A program made the translations under genes and the position numbers. 49,874 nt of DNA, from NCBI GenBank assembly GCA_018524725.1, contig JAEUWP010000341.1, forward strand, positions 1 to 49,874. Direction: 5' to 3'. How positions within the stretch are numbered: position 1 is the first letter of the stretch; each line of letters opens with the position of its first letter. A model generated the notes under the pieces. That model was not told the DNA's origin and searched no databases. It worked only from the letters and a program-made list of their open reading frames with translations. Positions 1 to 11,674 of this stretch are shown one piece after another. This DNA comes from Podaxis mareebaensis. Its lineage: Eukaryota; Basidiomycota; Agaricomycetes; Agaricales; Agaricaceae.

Positions 1-1471
1 GATGAGGCGGTAGACGAAGTTGGGGTCTTTACATTCGTCGAGAGCATCGATGACGACGATCTTGTAAAATCTGACCCCGGGGCCGACAACACTCCGCAAT
101 GGTTCAACGATGAGCTTTGTGAACTGATCCTCCAAGTCATTCAACTCGAGCAAATGCGGGTTCTTCTCGAGGGCTTTTACAACCTCCGCCTTGATGGCGG
201 GTGAACCATTGGCAAGGTCGTATGCCGCACCGGGGACGATGAGGCTTGCATCACTCGTTTTATCTGAGGTTCGAGAACAAAAGAAACTCGCCCCGAGCAT
301 CTGCCGTTGCTCCAGGCGCTCGCACAGTGACTGCGCAATCGTCGACTTCCCGGTGCCCGCCATCCCATTGAGCCAATACACCTTGGCACTCTGCTCGTCA
401 GGAGCCCAGGCTGCCAGCTTTTCCAGGACGTTGACACGCGTGCCTGGCATGCATCCTGTGGGATCACCGTAGGCGGAGCTCCGAGTGTTATACGAAGCCC
501 TCTCAGGACGAAGTCTGTCTATTGATCCTGTAGTAATGTCAGCCCTGCATATCGCCATTCTCACCAAAACGAACAGCTTACGGGAATTCAACAACTGTCG
601 ATGGAATACATGAGTCAGGACGTGTTTCCCCTGATGCGTCGGAATTGCTTACCTGTTTTACGGCTACATTGGTGTCCAATTGAATGTCGATCTATGAAGC
701 ACGATGAACACGGATGGATACAGGAGCATGATCAGCAAGTTGGACACCTACTTGGAAGAGATCACAAACAGTATTGAGGTTCCTCAGTATCGTTTGGATC
801 GTCCCCGGATCCTTCGAAACCTCGGCAATACGTGTTAGCCGTGGCCGATCTTGCAAGTGCTTGATGCGTTCAACCAAGTTCTCGATAGCTCTACGAGATA
901 GCCGAAGAAAAGTCAGATCCTAATCCAAAAGGCGAGGTAGACGCGTACGTGGAGAAACTTTGGACCCTCTCCTCAAGCGCATTCAACACCCCTTCTTCCT
1001 TGTATCTTTTCACGAGTGATAGGATAGCTTTCGATCTTGTCTCAAGTTCCTTTAGCTCGTCCTTATTCGTGGATATGCCCTGCAAATCGGAACTCAATGA
1101 GGTGAACGCGATAGACATGGCCTACGCACATCGAAGAACTTGTGAATTGTCAAGAACACGGCAGCGGCAGTTTTCAGGGGCGGGCAGTAGTCCGAGCAGT
1201 CCTTGAGTCCTCCTGCTATGAACGCCAACCCATAACGAGCAGTGCTGCCTTTTGCTTTTAGTCTCTGGAGCAGGGTTGGTGGTTTTTGCTGTGGTGTTGG
1301 GACGACAGTCTGGTATTCGTCTCCGGAAGGAGGTGCAGGTGCGGGGGGAGGTATTTCGGCTCTTGGGAGGACATCAGGAGCTGCGGGAGCTCCAAGGACT
1401 GAGGTCCTTGCAATGGCTGCAGAGATATTGTCCAACTTTTTCTTTTTGAAGTGTTCCAGAAAAGAAGACAT
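1..1471 (-). CDS. NACHT-domain STAND NTPase (NLR-like), 5' part, left copy
   Basis: This is the N-terminal part of a fungal NLR-like signalling ATPase, a class linked to non-self recognition and heterokaryon incompatibility. Exons by eye are 1471-1130, 1079-949, 890-752, 691-653, 594-582 and 527-1; the fifth is a 13-nt microexon. The first ~115 residues are basic then Pro-rich (start MSSFLEHFKKKK). Next comes a charged helical region that may be a HeLo/MLKL-like bundle (inference). The NACHT P-loop GMAGTGKST is encoded at 340-366 and the Walker B motif VVIDALDEC at 31-57. No stop or frameshift is seen in the visible part. The gene continues off the window, where WD40 or other repeats are expected from the family but not seen. 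Its paralogue is at 48470-49874. Confidence 0.87.
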
Positions 1472-2049
1472 TGCGAATCGATAAGTCGTGGGCGAATGTA
1501 CGGCGGATGGGGGTCAACGAGCAAGTAGGATAGCTGTGACATGTGTTGGCCTCGAGGCATTAGAGAAGCGCTCTCTGTGTGAAGGTTCTCACGTCAATAA
1601 CGGGAGCTTAGTGAGAAGACCAGTGCGATGGCAATACTTTGGCGCCTATCACCTGTCATTTGTGCCTGTGCCACCATCCTACCTGTCCACTTGACCTCTC
1701 GTACTTCCATAAGTTCACTAGTTCACTCTTCATGCCATCACCTCTATACATGACACCCCGCCCGAATCGATCCATATTCGTACCAGCACTGCCATCTGCT
1801 GTATTTGCCACATCATCAATCATTTCGGCATCCTAGCGCCTTCATGCCAATGTTCGAGTTCATACCTCGCACCTCTGCTTAAGACGGCTTGCCGTTTCTA
1901 GTCCAACTTGTCTTCCATGTTGCGGTGTTGCTCATGTGGGAGGTTGGCTACGTCAACTTTGCGACGACGACAGTATGTAACCGCGCCATGTTCTTCGTTC
2001 AAAAGTTTTACTTGAAGAGTTTCTCGCAACTTTACTTCAAGCTTTTGAA
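1472..2049. other. NACHT gene 5' flank, no gene seen
   Basis: This stretch separates the NACHT start codon from the recognisable Lon-like coding remnant. Its counterpart in the right arm is about 48000-48469. It should hold the NACHT promoter on the minus strand. Only short, unconserved ORFs are present, and no clear TATA element was identified. Confidence 0.5.
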
Positions 2050-3080
2050 TATTTGCTCGATGAATGGAAGCCAAGGGACGAACCCCCAGGAGCCTTCCCT
2101 CTCCAGCACAAACAGCTCCAGCAACACCCTCAACCTTCACGTTCCTCTCCACCATCAAACCCCAACACCAGTTTTACAACAAAACAGTCTGTTCTCGGAA
2201 ACCGCTCCCAGGTTCCCTGCTGCAATGGCGCGTCGGCCTCAATGTTCCTGCTCAAGGACGAGCACACGCAAACGACATTACGGATCAACTCGGTGCACCA
2301 GGTCGATGTGTTTGCGGCTGCTGGACAGGACGAGGAGGACACAAAGGAACGAACCACCGCGGTATGTACCCGTGTTGACTTATCGCGATCACCAAATTCG
2401 TCTGATGAAGCAACAGATACGCCTAGTACTACTTCTATGGCGACGCACTCGCCTGCTCCTTCCACCTACATCAGACTCCGAAGCCAGCTTTCTCCAGACG
2501 CATTTCTTGCATAACCACACGGTGTTTATCACCGACGAGGACAAGCTGCAGATACAACTGCACAACAAGGACGATCAGTATGCTCACACCTTTGCGTTGG
2601 AAATTGTATTCGAGGTCATTACGCAGCTCAATCCACCATCCCAGGATCAAATCATCATTTCTCTATTAATCAAGTTGCTTCCAATGTCTTTGATGAGCCG
2701 AACAAGCTCGCCGATTTCATGGTAGCTGTCTCGGCAGGCAAGGGGAAGAGCTGCAAGGGCATCCTCAAGAACCTCACCGTCGACGACCGCTTGCATAAAG
2801 TGCTCCTGGTGCCGAAGAGTGAGCTGATCAAACGAAGTTGCAGAGTCGGCCCCACAGGCTGTGGACCAGTGCGAATATCATCTGTGGAAGAATTGAAAGG
2901 GGATCAAAGCTTGAGTGGAGAGCGATGGGAAGGACAAGTTGATTGAGAGGCTTAGGGAACAAGGGGAGGGGGCCAAAGATACCCGAGCGGGTGAGAAGGT
3001 CTTGACGAGGAACTGACGAAATTGCAAGAGCTCAAACCTGCTACAGGAGAGGCGAACAGCTCGGCTTGGCTGACTCGGGT
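2050..3080 (+). pseudogene. Decayed fragment of mitochondrial Lon (PIM1-type) protease
   Basis: The stretch reads in shifting frames as the N-terminal and middle part of an ATP-dependent mitochondrial Lon protease. Recognisable pieces in Lon order are FLLKDEHTQTTLRINSVHQV (2243-2302), FLHNHTVFI, NKDDQYAHTF with QLNPPSQDQI (about 2566-2650), the equivalent of 'NVFDEPNKLADF' across a frameshift near 2680-2720, VDDRLHKVLLVPKSELI (about 2780-2830), and ELKPATGEANSSAWLT (about 3029-3075), which corresponds to the family's 'LEPAASEAN...WLT'. There are several frameshifts and stops. The ATPase (Walker) and Ser-Lys protease domains are absent, so it cannot encode an active Lon. Possible residual introns (for example 3079-3127, gtatgt...ttacag) argue against a processed retrocopy. 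Family assignment is from memory of conserved Lon segments. Confidence 0.72.
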
Positions 3081-3239
3081 ATGTTTTCATGATTTCTTAT
3101 GTTCTCCCTTTCTAATCCATCTTACAGATATCATTGAGCCAACCACACGTCCAAAGGCCGTTCGTCCACACATGCGGAACATGTCCCCAGCGAAGATCGC
3201 TAGGGGCTCGGCGGCGTCAAATGGCTCGTGCACATTTCC

Positions 3240-4175
3240 TGCTGCTGGCAAGATCCGTGCGATGATTTGAGTTGTCGGGCCGCCCTTGCTGCCAATCCAT
3301 GAAACAACACGGCGTAGATGATGCTTATGCCCCCTTTCATGTCGAACTTAGCTCCATGCTCGACTATTTCATTCACTGCCCCCAATTTCCCCAAGAGCTC
3401 CGGCAATAAGGCACATGAATGTGAGCTAACACTCGAAGAAGTTATTCTATGCCCAGAGGAAGAGTTGAACAGGCCAGAAGACGAGAAGAAGCTGGAGGCG
3501 GAGGATCTGGGTGCAGACACGAGTGTGAGCGCCACTCCTGTTCTCCAGGTCAGAGAGAGGAAAGGAAACCTGCTTGAGTTCGATGAGCTCGATTTCTCGG
3601 GACCGACCAAAGGTGGCCTCTTCGATGACCGGACGCGTCCGGTAACGAGCCTCTAGCCTTTCACGGCACGAAGACCGAACCAATGCAAGTTCCCCTACAA
3701 CAAGTTGCCGCTCCTGTCTGTCCTCAGGTCAGAGGCGTCACTAGCCCCCCACCCGCCGAATCCAGTTCCGAGGGCGCAGAAAGGGATCTCTCTAGTCCAA
3801 ATTCCCCTTCGAACTCAGGGTCCAGTTCTGGTTCAGGCGTGACGCCCGCCGATCCACCTTCCCAAACCAAAACAGGCCGATTCGAACGGAAAGGAAAGGA
3901 CACCAGAAATAAGGTCATCAAGAGAGCTACTGTACGTAGTGACACGACATCTAGTGTCGCTCCTGAGGAGAACTTGAAGGATAGGGAAAACTCATTTGAG
4001 CGAGTTATCAACGTCAAGAGTTGCCCGCTTTGGAGTTATCGCCCGAGGATGAATTCGAAGGCGAAGATGGATATTATGACATGTATCGCTGTTGGCGCGT
4101 CGCAGGGTTGGAATCGGGTGGATCGGATTGCGATGAGGAATTTTGTAACTGCTAGCCAGGCGCAGAGGAAGTGGT
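3240..4175 (+). pseudogene. Fragment of phosphatidylserine decarboxylase (copy of exon 6 of the 28429-32499 gene)
   Basis: This is similar at DNA and protein level to 30298-31250 of the intact decarboxylase gene, its residues about 530-845. Matching blocks include MKQ before the EF-hand, the acidic stretch [17 protein letters not shown], and the linker ending [10 protein letters not shown], where similarity stops abruptly. Frame is lost near 3390-3430 and again near 4020-4060. The C2 domains and the pyruvoyl-forming catalytic domain are not included, so the fragment has no decarboxylase function. It directly follows the Lon fragment, forming a Lon-PSD chimera that is repeated in inverted orientation at 46222-47330. 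Confidence 0.85.
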
Positions 4176-4476
4176 ATACTTGTCGGGTTGGACGAACGTG
4201 TGTCTACATATCCACTATTAACGTAGCTGTGTATTTCGTGACTAACATGAGAACTATGCGCTCGGCAGGCCCCAACCGTTCCTTGTATTTACCTCCTCAG
4301 CTCCCGTTCCGTGATCGACTCTGGGTTACCTGGACAATAGAACAGCTGTTGATACATATGGCATACCCTGTAAGCCTTGAGCTCGCCTGTAGGCGTAGTA
4401 GCAGTCAGGGTTGATGTACTCCCTCACCTTTCAAGGTGGGCGGGCAGTCCACTCTGTCAATGATGAGTACACTTGT

Positions 4477-4824
4477 TCATAGGTGGGGGAGGCGGGATAC
4501 GGAGAGCGTGAGACCAGTTTCAACAAGACTCCGTGGTAATGAGCCCATAGGTTGGGTCGACACATACCTACCGGAGGGTGCATCCTGGTGCTTTGATGGT
4601 GCAGAGCAAATTGAAAACGTACGCCAGCCAGGCAACCGAAGAGCACAAGTCGCACGGCCACATCTATTGCATCTCGATGGCACAGCGTCCATTTGGTCCA
4701 GCTGCAACACGGGATGTTCGTTGGCTGAGGTCAACGCCTGGGTGATATCAAGTAGAGCCGGATCGTCGTCTCCGATAGCTTGTTTTATCTCTTGCCTTAT
4801 GCGTGCCGTCATTCCTGTGAGCAT
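4477..4824 (-). other. Unrecognised ORF remnant shared by both repeat arms
   Basis: This minus-strand open frame of 115 codons contains RCNRCGRATC followed by a segment ending CSAPSKHQDAPSGRY. The right arm (45643-45828, plus strand) has CGGCGCATC and RSAPSQHQDAPS in the same relative position. The match shows common ancestry, but the surrounding frames differ. No family is recognised, and it may be non-coding sequence of the duplicated unit. Confidence 0.3.
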
Positions 4825-4831
4825 AACCTAG

Positions 4832-5588
4832 TCTTTTCTTCCCTTCATTTTCTCTGCTACAGCAGATAATCTCCGGTGAGTGAATAGATATTCGAGACAA
4901 ACTAGACAGTAGTTTTGATGCACTGTCACGATCTGAGCACACGAAACGAAACCGAAAATATACGTATAATCTTGGAAAAGATGTACCCTGCTCACAAATC
5001 AGTAACGAGAGATGAGGACAACATGGTGCTCACAATTACAATACAGTAGTTATTAGGTTGAAAAGTAGAAGCTATGCCAGGTAATGTGATATGTCAGGTA
5101 GGTGAAAAACCCCGAGTTCCACGAGTCAGGTGCAGATACGAGGATTTCAAGGAACAGATTGTGACCCGCAAGGGGGTCGCCACGAGGATCAGAGGGCAGA
5201 AGGAGGATGGCATTATGAACGACAGCGTTAGAGCTAACGAATGCGGTCAACGACGTCGAGGACCCATTCCCCCGACGAGAACGTCAGGTTGAACGTTTCG
5301 GTGACGGACCCGAGATCATGGCAGCCCTAAATCTGGATGCCCGACGAATATCCAACTACCAACAAACGACTATCAAAGTACCAGAAAACAAATCAGGAGA
5401 CCCACAAGAATCCCTCGCAACAGCGTTGATCCATACAGCTCCGGTAGCACCCGAGGGCGGGCGGATGGATGCGCGGAGGCTTCGTGTTGCAGGTACTACC
5501 TTTGATATTCGAAACAGTGGATAATAACATTCATCTGGCACTCATTATTGTCACAGGAAATATTGGCAAGAGAATCTCACACACAGCG
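4832..5588. other. Between the repeat arm and the interrupted kinase-like gene, no gene recognised
   Basis: Only ORFs of about 60-70 codons occur on both strands and none shows a family motif. Since the kinase-like gene ends at 5589 on the minus strand, the upper part is its expected 3' flank. Confidence 0.5.
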
Positions 5589-5833
5589 TCAGAGATCCAT
5601 GGTATTCTTGAACTTCGAACTCCACCACGAACTGATCAGAAGGCGGTCATGATCCTGCTCGATTGGTCCCCCGGCTCTCCCTGGCCAAACCTGTCCCTCA
5701 ATGTCCTCGTTCCTGTACTCCGGATAACTCACCTCTCTCACCTTACCAGCCCAGTTAAAGCCGACCACCATAAGTTCTGCCCAATTGCCACGAAGACTAA
5801 TTGCTCCTGTGTTGGGTTCCAGGCGACTCACAT
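5589..5833 (-). pseudogene. 3' part of kinase-like (Crinkler/FunK-type) gene, cut off by a transposon
   Basis: Read on the minus strand this gives SRLEPNTGAISLRGNWAELM, then VVGFNWAGKVREV, SYPEYRNEDIE and GGPIEQDHDRLLISSWW. This pattern is familiar from the C-lobe of fungal kinase-like proteins, where a 'DFDWAGK.gE..YP' segment follows the catalytic HGDLR loop. The frame ends at a TGA at 5589-5591. The missing N-terminal and catalytic-loop part is at 23197-24434 on the same strand. Deleting 5834-23196 and one AT duplication joins ...NIMH to VSRLEPN... in frame, so these are two halves of one gene. No promoter is nearby, so this half is presumably silent. Confidence 0.8.
5832..5833. repeat. 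Left target-site duplication (AT) of the 17.36-kb transposon
   Basis: The two bases AT directly precede the element terminus CAGCAAAA and recur at 23197-23198 after the opposite terminus. Removing one copy restores the host reading frame. Two to four bp duplications are usual for CACTA/Mirage/Chapaev-type elements. Confidence 0.7.
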
Positions 5834-5843
5834 CAGCAAAACC
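5834..5843 (+). repeat. Left terminal inverted repeat of the large transposon
   Basis: CAGCAAAACC matches the inward-read right end CAGCAAAATC at the first eight bases. The differences that follow are C/T transitions. Beyond this the ends diverge, though both become AT-rich with runs of A and T. Confidence 0.65.
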
Positions 5844-5859
5844 TAAAATACTTAAAATC

Positions 5860-6239
5860 ACTTTTTTCTACTTACCAAAAACTGGACTTATTTTTGCCTT
5901 AGCCATGACAAAGAAAAAAGTCAAATAAGACAAAAAAGTAAGTAAGACTGATATAAGATAAAAATAAGTTCTATTCAGGCATCATGAATTGCTTAAGTCA
6001 ACTACTGTATTTTAAGACAAAAAAAGTCACCTGTAAGGATTTGAAAAGTCTACATATTATGAGGGATGACTGATGAGCTCACACTGACCAAGACTCATGA
6101 CAGTATTTGACAGAGGAACTGTTGAATTCAATGACACTGCATAACTCCCTCATCAATCTAAGCTGGTCAAATATCTTGACACAGCTGTTGGAGTATGTTA
6201 TGGGTGATGTCAACACATTTGACATGCATCAAAGTCTTC
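5860..6239. other. AT-rich subterminal region of the transposon
   Basis: This A/T-rich stretch contains several near-repeats of 'aaaaaagtca' and 'aagtaagtaag' and has practically no CpG. Such subterminal repeats often bind transposases of CACTA-like elements. That role here is inference. No coding frame is seen. Confidence 0.4.
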
Positions 6240-6899
6240 AAGTAGTCTAAAGATGTCACTTTCCAATAACCAAGGCCTGGGGGATGGGTGGATATAACTG
6301 GATGGCAGGAAGTGCTTGCTGCTTGCAATGATACCAGAGGAATATTTAGAGGCTTCAGGGTTTTTGGCATGGCAGGTGGTTTTCCATCTCAGTTGGACTT
6401 TGTGTAACCCATGGGGGTGATCCAGATGCCTTGTATGGCTTCACTGTTGTCTGAGTAAGGCCAAAAGCCCATTGCAGCAGGGACCTTGTAGCCATCAGTT
6501 CATCAATGAAGGTACTAATTTGAATCATCTGATCACCAGATGATGACTCAGTTGATGAGGGGGAGTAGCTCAGGCTGGGATTATCCAGACTCAGACTCTG
6601 ACAAAGCACATCAGTGTAAGTGCTAAATGGGACAGGTGCACCTGCCAGTGAAGGTAACTGCTCAGATGCAGAGATCAGCAACAATAGTGGGTGAACATTG
6701 TGCTGAATTACCTATGAGACCCAGTGCTGAGGAATGCCTGCCAGACCAGTAGGCTCAGGGGATGTTGATGCAAACATTTCTGCAAGCATTGTCAGACATT
6801 GATGCAGTAAGCATCAGCCATTTGAAGCCATCAGTAGTGCTCGAGATTCTTGATGTACCAGGAACAGGGAATGAGTCAACAGTAAGTTGAGATATTGCC

Positions 6900-8690
6900 A
6901 TCACTCTGTGATCAAACTACTGGTCAACCAGTTGGTACATTCAGTGTGGCACCAGTGTCATTGTGCTTGCTTGGGATGGTTGGGCACATGGGAGCCTTGC
7001 CAACTCACAAGTGCCATTCCAGAGCTTCACTGAGAGCACATTCACAATGACCAATCTCCTGTGCTGGAAGACCAGATAGTTTGGCCCATGCATGGTTAGA
7101 TTAGCATTTATCTTGCATGAATTTCAAAGCCAGGATCAGTGATGTGAGGAACATCCAACAAGGACAGAGGAGAGGGGAAGGGAGCATGCCTGCTGAGGCA
7201 GTTGGTGTCATCATGGTGCCTCTTGGTAAGATCTTGGAGTGTTTGACACACTGAGGTGCCATGGTAGTAATATCTGTGATGCAAACTGTTGATACAAGCT
7301 CATCTTGAGGAATGATCTGTTGTGGAATGGCTATCTTGAACTTCATGGTGTTCACTTTGAGCTAGAGCTTGAGTTCTGTTGCAGGGATGATGTGGCTCAA
7401 TATATTGGGTTCTCCATGGATGCCAAGGCCAGCTTGCTCCTTCTGCATGAGATTGGGGACTTGAGGGTGGTCTGAAGGATGCTGCCAATATGTGCAAACA
7501 GTGGGGAACTTCATGCATGAAGCCTTTGAGCAGGGTGGGAGTTACTCTTGAGTCATTTCTGCAGCCAGACAGAGGCATGATGAGAGAGGCACTGCTGAGG
7601 CCATATGATAACATGATACAGAAGTACCATGCATGTTCTGGACCTCTGGACATGTGCTGATGGTAACCCCAGCATGAATGAATGTCTAGAAGACCAGAGG
7701 GATGTCTTGAGGGCACCATATTTCAGAGAGGGTTTTAACAGTTTGATCTGCAAGTGTGGACTCATCAGTTTGCAGCCAAGGGGAATCAGCCAATGGGAGA
7801 CTGACCAACTAGACCTGTGGTGAATTGTTTCTTTGTGGAGCCTCTTGATAGGGGCATTCCTTTTGGATTCTGAGAGAGGGTGAAGGATTTGATTTGGGAA
7901 GGAGTTGTTGCTTGGAGATGAAAGAGAAGTTGAGGGATTGCTAATTTGGGAAGAGGGAGATTTTGTAGGAATAGTATGTGAGATGAGAATGAAGTGTAGG
8001 GCTACTACCAGACCCAAGGGTGTGTAGCAGGAGCCCAATGCACAAGAGACTGAGTAATGGTGTGCATGCTTGATTGAGTGGTGGTGTTCAGCTTGATCTT
8101 TGAAACAAGGCTAAAAATGAGTTGGGTGTTCAATGAGTCAGGATGTAGGATTTAGAGGGCAGCAACTACAACATCAACAATAAAAAGGAGGAAGTTGTGG
8201 AGACAGAGAAAAGAGACTCAAGAATGGGGAAGATGGCCTTGATATCAGGACTTTGGGATATGCAGTTCAAATACATTTTGTTAGGTGGGATTCAGGTAGA
8301 CATCCAAAGTCAAAGGACCTAGACAATCCAGTTACAAAGCCTTACTGGAATTCCAGAAGACACTGTAGGTAAGATCCAGGTTGAATAGGACAGAGGACTG
8401 GGCTAGGTATAGAGCTGCCAGTCAGCCCTTGAATACACTTGATAAGGAAAATATGTAACATACATCTGGACATCTAGATTGAAGGACTGCTCTAGACAAA
8501 GGACTGCCATAGTGTATTGCAACCACCACAAAGAATTCTTGAGACTCATCACTGGATTGTGTCTGACCAATGACAGCAGATAACCATTCATCAGGCTTTA
8601 TGGGTGGTGTTGTAAGTTCCTGAGATGATTGAGAGGGCAGAAATCAAGTGTGACACTTGGGGTATGGCAATAGTAGGAGGGAACCACATG
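6900..8690. other. Extra 1.8-1.9 kb in accessory copy A that is absent from copy B
   Basis: Similarity between the tandem copies stops near 6880/11490 and resumes near 8690/11550, so A carries an insertion or B a deletion. The stretch is CpG-poor with broken minus-strand frames (for example a Ser/His-rich one at 7553-8038). Its ends show no clear inverted or direct repeats, and its nature is unresolved. Confidence 0.4.
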
Positions 8691-8819
8691 TTACACATTA
8701 CAGGCAGCTGCTGGTGAACACATTGCAGATGTGCATTGAGAAGATGTTCTGACTGTGGCAAATGGTGGGTCTGTGAGCATGGAAGTGGCATGTTATCTTT
8801 CTGGACATAGGTACTTCAG

Positions 8820-9185
8820 CTCCTAAGAGAGTGAGTGAAGGCATGCATAATAGAGTGAGTGAAGGCATGCATAATAGAGTGAGTGAAGGCATGTATGTGA
8901 GAGTGAGTGGGTGAAAGCATGTATGAAAGGTGTGAGGGCATGTATGAAAAGTGTGAAGGTGTATGACAGAAAATGAGTGAAGGCAGGTAGGGAGAGTGAG
9001 TGAAGGCTCGCATGACAAGAGAGTGTGAATGCAGGCATGCATGAGAGAGTGTATGAGTAGAGGTGTGTATGAGAGAGTAAAGGTGGACGGGGAGAGTGAG
9101 TGAAGGCTTGCATGATGAGAGAGAGTGTGTGAAAGCATGTATGAGAGACAGTGGGTGAAAGCACATATGAGAGACAGTGGGTGAA
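8820..9185. repeat. Minisatellite in accessory copy A (about 24-bp units)
   Basis: Degenerate units are built around gagtgagtgaaggcatgcat. On the minus strand they would encode repeated HAFTHSL-like octapeptides, and because the unit length is a multiple of three all frames stay open. The same minisatellite family lies at the equivalent place in copy B (11675-12230) with a different number of units. Confidence 0.85.
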
Positions 9186-11674
9186 GCTATGGCCCTGGGG
9201 ATTGAGTATGGGGAATTAGTCATGTGGACATCCTCTTGATTGATGACTCCAGCACTTGTGGCCTCACCCCTGTCCTTAGATATAGAGGTTTTGCAGAGAT
9301 ATATTTGAGAAGAAGGTGCATCCAGAGTAACATAATACCCAGTCATTGGCATATTTGGCAGTTTATCTTCTGCAGAGAGAAAACCCAAGAAAGGGATTTG
9401 AGGTGAGTCTGGATTTCTTTCAAAATCAGTCATGTAATATTCATCACTGTCCAGGCCTTCCATGTCTTCATGTTCAAATTCTAGATTCCCAAAAACCAGC
9501 CATTCATCCAGGCAGGTGTTACTTCTTCAGAACTAATATAAACTGCATTGTGGTTCAAATCAAGTGAGAGAGAAGAAGGGATCAAGTGCAAACAAGAAGA
9601 GGATGATACAGGCAAGGGTGGAGACTGTGGCAGGGGTAATGACTTGGCAAGGAGGGGAATGGAAAGGTCAGGAGTGCATAAGCAATACCAACAACAACAT
9701 TGGCCATGACAGTGATACTGAGGCACTCCTTGATAGTAAATGGGTCAGGCTTGGGGACCACAAATAAGTGAAGGTGTTGAAGCAAGTAGTCAGAAGAGTA
9801 CACTCCAGGAGCTTTCCAGCAGGGAGCATTACTAACTGGACAACAAATTCCAGTGAGAAGATGCAGGGTTCTGGAGGAATTGTCAAGCCACAATGAAGAG
9901 GACTGTACTTATGACACATACAACTTAGGAAAAGATAGGCTTCAGTCCAGAGACTATGATTGTCACCAAAAGACATAGGAACTACCTGAAAGTTTCATGA
10001 GACAGGACCATATGACAATATCAACAAGGCAAACCTACATTCTGAATGTACTCACAGCATTGAGGGATTGTCCAGGTTTTCATAGACATTTACATATCTT
10101 TATTGCAACACATGGCATGTTTGTCCTTCTTTGCAATCTCCCCTGCAGCATTACCCAAGTTGGTTGGTAGGATGTGTAGTTTGAGGTGAACTCAGGAGGA
10201 GAGAATGCAACAACTTCAAATCTGAAAGAGTCAGAGTCAAGGAAACTATGAATAGCAATAATGCAGCACAAGCATGCCAGTGGGTTGGTCATGAGAATTT
10301 GTGACTGCTTCTGAAATAGATTCAAGTTTGGGAGATACTTTATTGGATTTAAGAGAATTTGCAGACTTATTGAGTCTGAGGAGAGCCTGAGAATATATTG
10401 GAGATACAGATGGCTGTACAGGAGTTGACATAGAAAGCACATAAGATGACCATTAGCCAGGGAGATGCAGCAGAGGTGGAGGTGGGAGATAATCCATAAC
10501 TGACTACAAAGTGGTGGAGCATATCTAGAGGCTTTACACCTGTCTCAATCACCTCTCAATAAGAATCCATGATAAAGAAAATGGACAATATTGTAAGAAG
10601 TCAAACAGAAAAAAATCCTAAGTTTAAAAAGGCAAGAAAAGGAGTACAAGCTTTTAAAAAGTCAATGATAAAGTGTTGAATAAGTCACAAAGTACTAGTT
10701 GACAATGTGCTGTAGGCCAGTGAACAGTTGCCAAATGACTTCAGGTCCCTTCTCATGGAAGACAGTAGGGATGGACCACCCTGCAAAGTACTAGCAATCT
10801 TCATCCCACAATACCAAGATCAGCTCTCCATTTTTGATGAGAAAGCTGTCATCAAAAAAGATCTGAGGATTTCAGATTAGGCAAGTAGTGGATGTTGATG
10901 CTACACAGGTTTATCCTACAGATGTAACTGGATGGCAGGAAATGCACAATGATACCAGAGGGATATCCAAAGGCTCTGGGTTTTCAGACATGGCAGGTGG
11001 CTGTCCAACTCCATTGCTCTTTGTGAAACCCACAGGGGAGATCTGGATGTCTTGTGTGGCATCACAGTTGTCTGAGTACAGCTGGAAGTCCTTGCTGCAG
11101 GAGCCTGAGTCATTGACTACATGGCCATTGGTTTGTCAATGAATATACTACTTTGAAGAGTCTGATCACTGGATGACAACTCTGTCAATAAGGGGAGTAG
11201 CTCAGTCTGGATTATCCAGACTCAGGCTCTGACTAATTGCACCAGTGTATGTTGTAAACAGGACTAGTGTGCTTGCAAGTGAAGGTAACTGCTCCTATGC
11301 AGAGAGCAGCAACAGTTGTGGGCAGATATCATGCTGTATTACCTGAGAGATCCAGTGTTGAGATCTTCTCCACCACCCAGTGGGGGATGTTGACAAACAT
11401 GTCAATGGACATTGTTGGGCATCTATGCAGTAGTCATTGGCCATTTAGAGCCATTGGTAGCACTTGAAATTCTTGATGGACCAGGAATGGCAAATGGGTT
11501 GATGGCAGGTTGATTGCTTACTATGAACAGATGCAACAGCTGTTCCCTCCCAAAGTCTAAGAGTCGTGACTCCACATCACAGATGTGGTTTGAGAACATG
11601 CTACCCACTGTGGCCATTGCTAGATCTGCAATCAGCAGTGGTGTATTGTCTATGTCATGAGTATAGACTACTTC

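Larger units (their letters stand above)
1..4760. repeat. Left arm of large inverted repeat
   Basis: This arm matches 45640-49874 in inverted orientation. Both arms carry the same order from outside inwards: NACHT gene 5' end, Lon fragment, decarboxylase fragment, and a Cys-containing fragment. Intron and exon lengths in the NACHT parts agree (exons of 342, 131, 139 and 13 nt in both). The arms differ by many substitutions and by indels, so they are old copies rather than an assembly echo. The arm runs off the left edge of the window. The inner end is judged by eye where similarity fades near 4760. Confidence 0.9.
6240..10500 (-). pseudogene. Transposon accessory gene, copy A (decayed, unknown function)
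   Basis: A minus-strand gene is inferred because coding-like blocks recur in copy B. A likely start is near 10497 (MDYLPPPPLLHLPG), followed by a Ser-rich segment with PVQPSVSPIYSQALLRL. A central exon at 9190-9463 begins MEGLDSDEYYMTDFERNPDS. After a minisatellite (8820-9185) and about 1.9 kb absent from copy B, the blocks YSDNSEAIQGIWITPMGYT and PLNIPLVSL are encoded about 6470-6310. Stops and frameshifts are frequent and many look like CpG-to-TpG changes. No enzyme family is recognised. Exon structure is not resolved. Confidence 0.45.

Noticed and set aside
1889..2725. 278-codon plus-strand frame as an intact gene
   Set aside because: It reads through the Lon remnant in a mixture of right and wrong frames. 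The recognisable Lon segments lie in different frames, so this is a pseudogene.
8816..9463. 215-codon minus-strand frame with HAFTHSL repeats as one gene
   Set aside because: The last two thirds are a minisatellite whose unit is a multiple of three, so every frame stays open. Only the part 9190-9463 looks like true coding sequence.
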